Below the pieces are notes generated by a model. It was not told where the DNA came from. It was given only the letters and a program-made list of their open reading frames with translations, and made no database searches. The translations under genes and the position numbers were made by a program. From an uncultured Clostridium sp. (GTDB lineage: Bacteria > Bacillota > Clostridia > Lachnospirales > Lachnospiraceae): 5,064 nucleotides of DNA. Below are positions 1 to 5,064 of the stretch, piece after piece. Location of the stretch: positions 1 through 5,064 of the forward strand of contig USBM01000171.1 of assembly GCA_900552885.1 (NCBI GenBank), written 5' to 3'. How positions within the stretch are numbered: the first letter of the stretch is position 1; every line of letters starts with the position of its first letter.

Positions 1-144
1 CGCGCTAAGCATATTAAGGAGATTGGTACCAAGGCATTTAAGGCTAATGAGGGAAATGTTAAAGTAAAGGTTCCGGCTAAAAAACTTGTCAGATATAAGA
101 AAGTATTTGCAAAGTCTAAAAGGTTTATTGATTTAGTTAAATAA
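1..144 (+). CDS. C-terminal end of a BspA-like leucine-rich-repeat surface protein (5' partial)
   Basis: The frame is open from the first base of the window and ends at TAA (142-144), leaving 47 residues of a protein whose start lies outside. The visible tail contains IKEIGTKAFKANEGNVKVKV followed by PAKKLVRYKKVFAKSK. The 'IGxxAFK' piece matches the end of an LRR_5/BspA-type repeat. The 'xVKVPxKKLxxYKKxFxKSK' piece resembles the Lys-rich closing segment often found after such repeats in clostridial surface proteins. Sixteen of the 47 residues are Lys or Arg. In the family these are secreted or wall-associated proteins with tandem repeats thought to act in adhesion. No sorting motif or membrane anchor is present in this tail, so any anchor would have to be N-terminal. 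A strong terminator follows 14 bp after the stop, so the gene is transcriptionally separate from glmU. Family assignment rests on a short tail and is moderate. Confidence 0.62.
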   Translation, partial: RAKHIKEIGTKAFKANEGNVKVKVPAKKLVRYKKVFAKSKRFIDLVK

Positions 145-157
145 GATAAAACATATG

Positions 158-195
158 AATCGAGCGGGAGACAACCTGCTCGATTTGTTGTTTTT
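158..195 (+). terminator. Intrinsic terminator after the LRR protein gene
   Basis: The left arm (158-168) AATCGAGCGGG pairs with the right arm (175-185) CCTGCTCGATT. This makes an 11-bp stem with a single G-U wobble and a 6-nt loop, AGACAA. It is followed directly by the T-rich tract TGTTGTTTTT (186-195). This is the standard rho-independent layout for a plus-strand transcript, and it ends the gene that stops at 144. Confidence 0.93.
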
Positions 196-230
196 GAGGA
201 ACACGTGGGTAGTATTTTATGTTGTTGGGG

Positions 231-260
231 CTGGCAGAATCAAAAAAAATGTGATAAAAT
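231..260 (+). promoter_or_regulatory. Candidate SigA-type promoter for glmU-pth
   Basis: An extended -10 element, TG-A-TAAAAT, lies at 252-260. The hexamer TAAAAT (255-260) differs from TATAAT by one base and carries the upstream TG. A partial -35, CTGGCA (231-236, 4 of 6 to TTGACA), sits 18 bp upstream. Transcription would begin near 267 and give a leader of about 65 nt before the glmU start. The site lies downstream of the terminator at 158-195, where a promoter for glmU is needed. The -35 match is weak, so the assignment leans on the extended -10. Confidence 0.5.
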
Positions 261-320
261 ACCTAAGATTTCCAAATTGATTAGTAGTAATAGCATCGAG
301 GTAGAGAGGCGAATCAGAAT

Positions 321-325
321 GGAGG
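321..325 (+). promoter_or_regulatory. Ribosome binding site fixing the glmU start
   Basis: GGAGG at 321-325 is 8 nt upstream of the ATG at 334, which is ideal spacing. This favours 334 over the in-frame ATG at 319, which would use a poorer GAGAGG at 304-309. It also argues against the far upstream GTG at 205, whose extra residues do not look like GlmU. Confidence 0.8.
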
Positions 326-333
326 ATGTGAAT

Positions 334-1077
334 ATGACAAAAGTAAAGGCAGTCATTTTAGCAGCAGGAAAAGGAACCAGAATGAAGTCGGAGTTACCAA
401 AGGTGATTCATACCGCCTTGGGAAAACCAATGGTGAACTATGTAATAGAAGCAGCATTAGGGGCCGGTGTGGCTAGAGAAGATATTTGTCTTGTGGTAGG
501 ACATAAGGCAGATCTTGTAAAAGAAACAGTCGGTGACAGCGTGCAGTATGTTTTGCAGGAAGAACAGCTTGGAACAGGCCATGCTGTAAAATGTGCAAGT
601 GAATTTATTGGAACTGAAGGACTTACCATGGTACTTTGCGGCGACACTCCACTGATCACAGGTGATACATTGAAGCAGTTGGTGGAGACACATGTAGCGG
701 AGGAAAATGCAATTACAGTATTAACAGCCATTGTAGATGATCCGACAGGATATGGGCGTATTATTAAAGATAACTGGGGCAAGTTTGTTAAGATTGTGGA
801 ACAGAAGGATGCTACATTGGAAGAACAGCGTGTAGATGAGATTAATTCAGGTATGTATATTTTTAATTCAGAGATACTAAGTAAAGCATTGGAAAAATTA
901 AACAATAACAATGTACAGGGCGAGTATTATCTGACTGATACCATTGAGATTGTCAAGTCAGAAGGCTGGGGAGAGGTTGCGACAATGATCGTATCGGATG
1001 TAGATGAGATCAAGGGTGTGAATTCTCCGGAGCAATTGCAGGAAGCAGAAGCAATCCTTCGGACCCGACAGAAATAG
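334..1077 (+). CDS. glmU: GlmU-type UDP-GlcNAc pyrophosphorylase, uridyltransferase domain only
   Basis: This 247-residue protein matches the N-terminal half of GlmU, which makes UDP-N-acetylglucosamine from UTP and GlcNAc-1-phosphate in the cytoplasm for peptidoglycan synthesis. Visible motifs are the nucleotide-binding LAAGKGTRMKSELPK (9-23, with K23), EEQLGTGHA (76-84), CGDTPL (102-107) with metal-binding D104 (E. coli D105), DDPTGYGRI (135-143), EQKDAT (156-161), EINSG (169-173), NNNVQGEYYLTD (191-202) and KGVN (227-230) with metal-binding N230 (E. coli N227). All active-site elements of the uridyltransferase are intact. Bifunctional GlmU is usually about 455 residues, with a C-terminal left-handed beta-helix acetyltransferase. 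Here the protein stops cleanly in the linking helix after LQEAEAILRTRQK, and only 29 bp separate it from pth, with no remnant of the second domain. It therefore cannot do the glucosamine-1-phosphate acetylation itself. The start at 334 is set by GGAGG 8 nt upstream. Pyrophosphorylase activity is confident; the symbol is used for homology only. Confidence 0.9.
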   Translation: MTKVKAVILAAGKGTRMKSELPKVIHTALGKPMVNYVIEAALGAGVAREDICLVVGHKADLVKETVGDSVQYVLQEEQLGTGHAVKCASEFIGTEGLTMVLCGDTPLITGDTLKQLVETHVAEENAITVLTAIVDDPTGYGRIIKDNWGKFVKIVEQKDATLEEQRVDEINSGMYIFNSEILSKALEKLNNNNVQGEYYLTDTIEIVKSEGWGEVATMIVSDVDEIKGVNSPEQLQEAEAILRTRQK

Positions 1078-1106
1078 AAAGTAAAGACAGAAAGGCAATA
1101 TGGTTT

Positions 1107-1670
1107 ATGAAACTGATTGTTGGATTGGGCAATCCTACTCCGCAGTATGAAAAGACACGGCATAATGTTGGATTTGAAGTGATCGATCATTTAGTAGAAG
1201 AGTATGGAATTGCATTAGATACAGCGAAACACAAGGGGTTTTACGGAAAAGGCAGGATAGAAGGACAGCAGGTTATTCTGTTAAAGCCAATGACTTACAT
1301 GAACTTAAGTGGAGAGAGTGTTGTGCAGGTTGCCAATTATTTTAAGATATTACCGGAAGATATTATTGTAATATATGATGATATCAATCTGGATGTAGGA
1401 CGGTTGCGGATCCGGGAAAAAGGCAGTGCAGGCGGTCATAATGGGATCAAGAACATTATCTCACAACTTGGAACGGAGGAATTTCCACGGATCCGGGTCG
1501 GAGTGGGAATGAAACCGCCACGTATGGATCTTGCGGATTATGTATTGTCCCATTTTGGAAAAGATGAACGGGAACTTATGGAGATGGGATATGAGAAAGC
1601 CTGCAAAGCGGCAGCCTTGATGGTGCAGGATGAGATTGCACAGGCTATGAATCAATATAATGGTAAGTAG
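1107..1670 (+). CDS. pth: Peptidyl-tRNA hydrolase
   Basis: This is a 187-residue bacterial Pth, a normal length for the family. The enzyme cleaves the ester bond between peptide and tRNA in peptidyl-tRNAs dropped from stalled ribosomes, so that tRNA is recycled in the cytoplasm. Catalytic and binding residues are all present: GLGNP (6-10, N9 = E. coli N10), the catalytic His in TRHNVGF (17-23, H19 = E. coli H20), KPMTYMNLSG (60-69, N66 = N68), YDDINLDVGRLR (90-101, D91 = D93) and GSAGGHNGIKNI (106-117, N112 = N114). The start is the ATG at 1107, which places GLGNP at the usual distance. An AGAAAGG (1089-1095) lies 11 nt upstream, a somewhat distant ribosome binding site. The nearby ATG at 1100 is out of frame. 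The gene follows glmU by 29 bp with no terminator between, so the two are probably one transcript. Many Firmicutes have glmU-prs-(ctc)-pth; prs is absent here. Confidence 0.97.
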   Translation: MKLIVGLGNPTPQYEKTRHNVGFEVIDHLVEEYGIALDTAKHKGFYGKGRIEGQQVILLKPMTYMNLSGESVVQVANYFKILPEDIIVIYDDINLDVGRLRIREKGSAGGHNGIKNIISQLGTEEFPRIRVGVGMKPPRMDLADYVLSHFGKDERELMEMGYEKACKAAALMVQDEIAQAMNQYNGK

Positions 1671-1706
1671 CAATGCTGTATGCTGCAATGGAATTCGTAG
1701 AGTAAG

Positions 1707-1750
1707 ACAAGGACGGAAATGTGATATTGCTATCACATTTCCGTCCTTGT
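1707..1750. terminator. Perfect 20-bp hairpin between convergent transcripts, probable bidirectional terminator
   Basis: Positions 1707-1726 (ACAAGGACGGAAATGTGATA) are the exact reverse complement of 1731-1750, leaving a 4-nt loop, TTGC. The hairpin lies 36 bp after the pth stop and 66 bp beyond the stop of the minus-strand propeller gene (1817), so it can serve both transcripts. Neither side has a strong run of T after the stem: the plus side continues TGCATATCAG and the minus side CTTACTCTAC. It is therefore not a textbook terminator on either strand. It is the only strong structure in the 146-bp gap, and its position favours termination or 3'-end protection. Confidence 0.65.
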
Positions 1751-1816
1751 TGCATATCAGGAACAGAGTACAGATCCATGCTCATATGGAAATCCGTATT
1801 CAGTTATGAAATCTTA

Positions 1817-3967
1817 TTACCTAGTATATACGGTTGCAACCGGATCCGTTGTACCCAATGTATAGCTGGTAATCTGTGTGTTAGTGGAAAGGTACAGGTA
1901 ATCGCCAATATATACGCCACGTACGGAATCGGAATCATAGCTGTCATATTCGTTGGCATCATTCAACTTGTAACGGGCGGTTTCCTTAAATCCTGTCCTG
2001 TCATCATATGTGTAGGTTGCAAAGTAATAAGAATATTCGTAATTCTTGTCGTTATAAGTGGTGTATACAAATCCAAAAATGTTATCTGTTGTATTGATCA
2101 TGATAGCTTTATGGTCATATAATGCCGGACTGTACTCGGAATTTTCTATGATATATTTATCCTTTTCTGTTACATGTTCCGGATCGCTGATATCAAACAT
2201 AGATAACTTGATCCCGAGAAATTCCTGTGTGTCAGGATCGGTTTCTTCTCCAATTCCCAACAAAGTCGTGCTGTCATATGGATGCAGATAATTTGAAAAG
2301 CCGGGAATCTTCAATTTGCCAACAATCTTCGGATCTTTTGGATCTGACAGGTCAACAGAGAATAGAGGGTCTGTATTCTCATAGGTTACAAAATATCCCA
2401 TATCTCCAATAAAACGGGCGGAATAGATCTGCTCTCCCGGGGCAATGCCGGTTAGCTTAGAGACGAGATTCATGTGACTGTCTAAGATGTATAAGGCATT
2501 GACGTCTTCGGTTACGGTAGTGTCGGAAGAGGCAGGGTCTTTCAGGGAAATATCCCGTAAAAGGGCAATATTATTCGCAGGAATGGTTGCGACCATCCGG
2601 AGATATCCATCTTTCTCACTCAGTGCAAAAGAATCGTAGAAGTAACCGGCAACTGTTGCGGTATTCCCAACATTAAGAGCACCTTTTTTGTAAGAAATCC
2701 GGCTGATCTTTGTCTGTGTGACATCATTATATTGTGTACAATATAGATAGATTGCAGAATCACTTACATACGTATCACCGCCGGAACTTGCGAAGGCTTT
2801 TGAGTCCGTGAACCGGGTCGGATCTTCTAATGGAAGACTGGTGATCACATAAGTAGACTCTAGGATTACGTCTTTTGGATAGTAGAGATCAGAGCATTCA
2901 ATGGTCTTACCATCAATAGATGGGATGTAGTTTTCGTAGTCTGTTTCTTTTTCTAAAGAGGTATCGTAGAAGTTACTGATAGTGTATAAATAACCATCGC
3001 TGATACGGGAGCTGACATAGTAGCCGGACTGTGATAAGTTACGGATTAATTTTGGTTTGGACTTGTCTTTTAATGTGCAGACCGCAATGTAAGTCTGTGT
3101 ACGGTTGACATCCTTTTGGTAATTGCTTCTTGTATATACAATGAATAATGTATTGTTTTGAAGATAAAATTCCTGAAAGGTGATCTCATCATCATTAGCA
3201 ACGGAAAGAATATCGTTAAGTTCCATGTTGTATAGGACATCCATGTTGCCATTATCGGTTTGGGTGATCGATAATTTATAGATGGTGTTATAGTCGGTTG
3301 TATCAAGATGTTCCGACATGCGGTATATATAAGTACCGTCGGTCTTGATAATGTCCCCTTCGTCTACATTTTCTTCCTGGGTATTCGTCCTGGAATATCC
3401 GTTTGTGGACTGTGTACCGGCTAAGTCCTGTACTGCCGTTTCTTTTGTAGTGTCGCTGGCATAACTTTCTGTGCTGATCATAGAGGCACTGTCTGCAAGG
3501 GCAGCAGATTCTGTCATCGGGACATCATCCGTAACAACAGAAGAGATGGAATTGTAATAGGCATCATATGCCTTTTTGATCGTTTTGTAATAATCGGAAT
3601 AGCTCTTTGGGGAAGCAAGGGCATTCTCGGCTGCAGCTGCGTCCGACTCAAACAAAGCAGTGCTATCGGCTGAAAGCTTGCCGGTTGTGTCGGCACCCCC
3701 TTTCTTTGATAAATGCGTATTATAAACACCACCAACTACACAGAGAGCAAGACAGGCAGCAGTCAATCCCCATTTCATATAGCGTTGCTTGTGAGAGGTG
3801 TTCGGTGTAGACGGATTGGAAGAAGTACTGTCTTCTTCATTAAAAGGTTCCTTAGTGTGTTTGTAATCCTCTAGCATATTCTTCATGTTCTGAGGAGAAA
3901 TGCTGTCTGGAATTGGTAAATCGTTTGCTGATTGTTCAATCTGATTCAGAAAATCCTGTTCTTTCAT
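1817..3967 (-). CDS. Single-pass membrane protein with extracytoplasmic beta-propeller domain; probable anti-sigma/sensor partner of the adjacent ECF sigma factor
   Basis: The product is 716 residues long. Residues 1-65 are a hydrophilic, mostly acidic cytoplasmic tail containing LPIPDSISPQNMKNMLEDYK (17-36), like the 'IPxSxxPxNMxxxL' start of clostridial membrane anti-sigma proteins. A hydrophobic segment, about 66-82 (GLTAACLALCVVGGVY), follows K60, R62 and K65, giving an N-in, C-out orientation. Residues about 90-190 are a Ser/Thr/Ala/Asp-rich linker with a helical stretch near 123-142. The signature TNTQEENVDEGDIIKTDG (194-211) opens the PF09826-type beta-propeller (distantly WD40-like), which runs to the C-terminus; I did not count blades. 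The ATG at 3967 overlaps the TGA of the sigma gene (ATGA, 3964-3967), and AAAGGAGG (3975-3982) is 7 nt upstream, so translation is coupled. Inference: the N-terminal tail binds the sigma factor and the propeller senses an envelope signal. No zinc-finger anti-sigma motif is visible. Domain call is confident; the anti-sigma role is plausible but unproven. Confidence 0.85.
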   Translation of the reverse strand: MKEQDFLNQIEQSANDLPIPDSISPQNMKNMLEDYKHTKEPFNEEDSTSSNPSTPNTSHKQRYMKWGLTAACLALCVVGGVYNTHLSKKGGADTTGKLSADSTALFESDAAAAENALASPKSYSDYYKTIKKAYDAYYNSISSVVTDDVPMTESAALADSASMISTESYASDTTKETAVQDLAGTQSTNGYSRTNTQEENVDEGDIIKTDGTYIYRMSEHLDTTDYNTIYKLSITQTDNGNMDVLYNMELNDILSVANDDEITFQEFYLQNNTLFIVYTRSNYQKDVNRTQTYIAVCTLKDKSKPKLIRNLSQSGYYVSSRISDGYLYTISNFYDTSLEKETDYENYIPSIDGKTIECSDLYYPKDVILESTYVITSLPLEDPTRFTDSKAFASSGGDTYVSDSAIYLYCTQYNDVTQTKISRISYKKGALNVGNTATVAGYFYDSFALSEKDGYLRMVATIPANNIALLRDISLKDPASSDTTVTEDVNALYILDSHMNLVSKLTGIAPGEQIYSARFIGDMGYFVTYENTDPLFSVDLSDPKDPKIVGKLKIPGFSNYLHPYDSTTLLGIGEETDPDTQEFLGIKLSMFDISDPEHVTEKDKYIIENSEYSPALYDHKAIMINTTDNIFGFVYTTYNDKNYEYSYYFATYTYDDRTGFKETARYKLNDANEYDSYDSDSVRGVYIGDYLYLSTNTQITSYTLGTTDPVATVYTR

Positions 3968-4497
3968 GCAAAATCCTCCTTTAAATATTGCGCCATTTTG
4001 GTAAGGGCACGGCTTTTGGTGGAACGGATGGTTCCATCGGTACTGTTGAGTATTCTGGCGGTCTCGCGACTGTTATAGCCGCCGAATACGATCAGGGATA
4101 TAATGGTTTTCTCTGTATCATTCAAGACGGTATATGCATTACGGATATCTAACGTGTCTGCATAAGGATGGTCTTCCCTGATCAGGTCGTTGTCTGTTAT
4201 ATCTGTCTGAAGATGTTCCCGGTTAGCAGCATACACAGCCATTTGCCGTTTGCATTTGGTTGTGAGAATCCGGAAGATCCATGCCTTGAATTTGTCAGGA
4301 TGTTTTAGGTTCGCTATTCCGGTAAATGCATCTAAGACCGTTTCACTGAGCACATCTTCGGCATCCTGTCGATTGCCTAGCATATAATAGGCGAATCGAT
4401 ACATATCCTTATAATAGAGTTCGTATAACTTGCAGAAAGAATCGGTGTTTCCGTTTTTTGCAAGCAATACATGAGCTTTCATCTCCTCCTGGTTCAA
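3964..4497 (-). CDS. ECF-type RNA polymerase sigma factor (sigma-70 family), TTG start
   Basis: The protein is 177 residues with the two-domain layout of extracytoplasmic-function sigma factors, which direct RNA polymerase to stress or envelope promoters. Region 2 spans about 20-85, with KLYELYYKDMYRFAYYMLGN (23-42), the DAED core motif (45-48), and FKAWIFRILTTKCKR (70-84) for -10 recognition. Region 4 spans about 118-172: LNDTEKTIISLIVFGGYNSR (125-144), then the helix-turn-helix RETARILNSTDGTIRSTKSR (144-163) for -35 recognition. The frame is open up to 4602, but those extra residues (MHFPATLSINFDTIY...) do not resemble a sigma factor and overlap the promoter region. TTG at 4497 is chosen because the perfect AGGAGGTGA (4505-4513) is 7 nt upstream. 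ATG at 4482 has only AGGAGG 2 nt away, too close. The stop overlaps the beta-propeller gene by 4 nt. The target regulon cannot be told from sequence. Confidence 0.92.
   Translation of the reverse strand: MNQEEMKAHVLLAKNGNTDSFCKLYELYYKDMYRFAYYMLGNRQDAEDVLSETVLDAFTGIANLKHPDKFKAWIFRILTTKCKRQMAVYAANREHLQTDITDNDLIREDHPYADTLDIRNAYTVLNDTEKTIISLIVFGGYNSRETARILNSTDGTIRSTKSRALTKMAQYLKEDFA
3975..3982 (-). promoter_or_regulatory. Ribosome binding site of the beta-propeller gene
   Basis: On the minus strand AAAGGAGG is followed by a 7-nt spacer, ATTTTGC, and the ATG at 3967. The site lies inside the last codons of the sigma gene. The propeller protein can therefore be translated both by re-initiation at the ATGA overlap and by direct ribosome entry, which should keep the two products in a set ratio. 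Confidence 0.85.
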
Positions 4498-4504
4498 TGA
4501 ATTG

Positions 4505-4513
4505 TCACCTCCT
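4505..4513 (-). promoter_or_regulatory. Full-length Shine-Dalgarno that decides the TTG start of the sigma gene
   Basis: The minus-strand sequence AGGAGGTGA is complementary over nine bases to the anti-Shine-Dalgarno end of 16S rRNA. It lies 7 nt before TTG at 4497. A second purine run, AGGAGG (4490-4485), lies inside the reading frame (codons CAG GAG GAG) only 2 nt before ATG 4482, so it is less likely to be the working site. Confidence 0.78.
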
Positions 4514-4561
4514 GTATTGTGTCTTATTGGAAAAAGACCATTTTTGAGTTCACTCGTATAT

Positions 4562-4591
4562 ATAGTGTCAAAATTGATGGAAAGTGTTGCA
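4562..4591 (-). promoter_or_regulatory. Candidate ECF-type promoter upstream of the sigma gene
   Basis: On the minus strand TGCAAC (4591-4586) is followed by a 16-bp spacer with T-rich blocks, then GACACTATA (4569-4561) running into an AT-rich TATATA stretch. This resembles the TGxAAC-N16 arrangement of ECF -35 elements, with a CGTCTATA-like -10 that is only partly matched. No good SigA -35 sits 16-18 bp before TATATA. Transcription would start around 4555, giving a leader of about 55-60 nt. If right, the sigma factor may drive its own operon. Confidence 0.4.
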
Positions 4592-4613
4592 GGAAAATGC
4601 AAAATAAAAAATG

Positions 4614-5064
4614 TCAGAGTTTTTTTAGATGGTCTAATTTGTTGAGGATCATTTTGCCGCTGATAGAATTGGTGTCGGGAATGGCTTCGTACAACCGGTT
4701 AAATGCGGTAAGATTCCCCTTTTCTTTGTAATACCGGCCAAGCAGTTCATAGATTCCGGAAATATCCGTGCCGGTTGAGAGGCAGTAAGTTAGAAGATCG
4801 ACAGCCTCGACAGGGTATTCTTCATAGATTGCCTGTGCATATAAGAACAGATAACGCATATATTGGCTGTAGTTCTGATCACACATAGACAGGATATCAA
4901 GATTGGCAGGTCCGTATTTTTCTTTTAGTTCAGTATTGGTAACGCCAGTGAGATTAAGCATTGATTTTCCGGCATAAGTTAGAATTTCTTTCTTATAATT
5001 GTCAATTTGCGATTGCTTTTTTGCGTCATTTAAGGTAATATCAAAGGGAAACGATTCAGTCGGT
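4614..5064 (-). CDS. C-terminal part of an unrecognised helical protein (5' partial)
   Basis: The minus-strand frame is open from the window edge to TGA (4616-4614), giving 149 visible residues. The first ATG at 4961 is not the true start, because the reading continues upstream without a stop (PTESFPFDITLNDAKKQSQI, then DNYKKEILTYAGKSM). The visible part is soluble and helical, with Tyr- and Leu-rich segments such as YMRYLFLYAQAIYEEYPVEA and LLTYCLSTGTDISGIYELLG, then RYYKEKGNLTAFNRLYEAI. The paired-helix spacing recalls TPR-like repeats but no clear consensus is met. I do not recognise the family and assign no function. It lies 116 bp upstream of the sigma start on the same strand. No terminator hairpin was seen between them, so read-through into the sigma operon is possible. 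The missing N-terminus could hold a membrane or enzymatic domain. Confidence 0.72.
   Translation of the reverse strand, partial: PTESFPFDITLNDAKKQSQIDNYKKEILTYAGKSMLNLTGVTNTELKEKYGPANLDILSMCDQNYSQYMRYLFLYAQAIYEEYPVEAVDLLTYCLSTGTDISGIYELLGRYYKEKGNLTAFNRLYEAIPDTNSISGKMILNKLDHLKKL

Noticed and set aside
205..333. N-terminal extension of the glmU frame from GTG at 205
   Set aside because: The added residues are not GlmU-like, no ribosome binding site fits, and the candidate promoter at 231-260 lies inside the stretch.
438..911. 157-residue open frame antisense to glmU
   Set aside because: It is a shadow of the well-supported uridyltransferase frame, with low-complexity Ser/Thr/Cys content and no family motif.
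1407..1497. Two identical 10-mers CGGATCCGGG, 81 bp apart in pth
   Set aside because: Both encode parts of Arg-Ile-Arg in the same frame. Codon choice explains them without a repeat element.
1775..1790. Short stem TCCAT/ATGGA between the inverted repeat and the propeller stop
   Set aside because: A five-pair AT-rich stem with no T-tract, expected by chance.
1721..2122. 133-residue plus-strand frame starting in the hairpin
   Set aside because: It is antisense to the end of the beta-propeller gene and begins inside the inverted repeat. The Ile/Cys-rich translation is that of a shadow frame.
4521..4538. Small hairpin GTCTT/AAGAC just upstream of the sigma ribosome binding site
   Set aside because: Only 5 bp with an 8-nt loop and no conserved aptamer features, too weak to call a regulatory element.
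4519..4731. 70-residue plus-strand frame over the sigma upstream region
   Set aside because: It is antisense to the end of the partial gene and the promoter region, with no ribosome binding site or recognisable motif.

Overview
The window looks like chromosomal DNA of a low-to-moderate GC Firmicute, most likely a gut-type member of the Clostridia (Lachnospiraceae-like). This rests on strong AGGAGG-type ribosome binding sites, codon choice, the Lys-rich tail of a BspA-like leucine-rich-repeat surface protein, and a PF09826-type beta-propeller gene next to an ECF sigma factor. This placement is inference from style and gene content; no 16S or other phylogenetic marker is present. No mobile element, CRISPR array, tRNA or rRNA was seen.

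Layout. (1) Positions 1-144 hold the end of a plus-strand gene, probably a BspA-like LRR surface protein, closed by a clear intrinsic terminator at 158-195. (2) A 139-bp leader with a candidate promoter precedes a plus-strand housekeeping pair: a GlmU-type uridyltransferase that lacks the usual acetyltransferase half (334-1077), then pth, peptidyl-tRNA hydrolase (1107-1670). (3) A perfect 20-bp inverted repeat (1707-1750) separates this pair from genes converging on it from the minus strand. (4) The minus-strand block, read right to left, is the C-terminal part of an unrecognised helical protein (4614 to the window edge), an intergenic stretch with an ECF-like promoter candidate, an ECF sigma factor (4497-3964), and a 716-residue single-pass membrane protein with an extracytoplasmic beta-propeller (3967-1817).

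How the genes work together. The uridyltransferase makes UDP-GlcNAc for cell-wall precursors and Pth recycles peptidyl-tRNA. They are probably co-transcribed, as the glmU-pth neighbourhood is in other Firmicutes. The sigma and propeller genes overlap by 4 nt (ATGA) and are almost certainly translationally coupled. The propeller protein has a short cytoplasmic N-terminus, one membrane segment and a large outside domain, as expected of an anti-sigma factor or sensor controlling the sigma factor encoded just before it. This is the most interesting system in the window. The regulatory link is inferred from architecture and gene order, not shown.

Intergenic gaps (145-333, 1078-1106, 1671-1816, 4498-4613) are all under 200 bp. 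They hold only the promoters, ribosome binding sites and hairpins listed.
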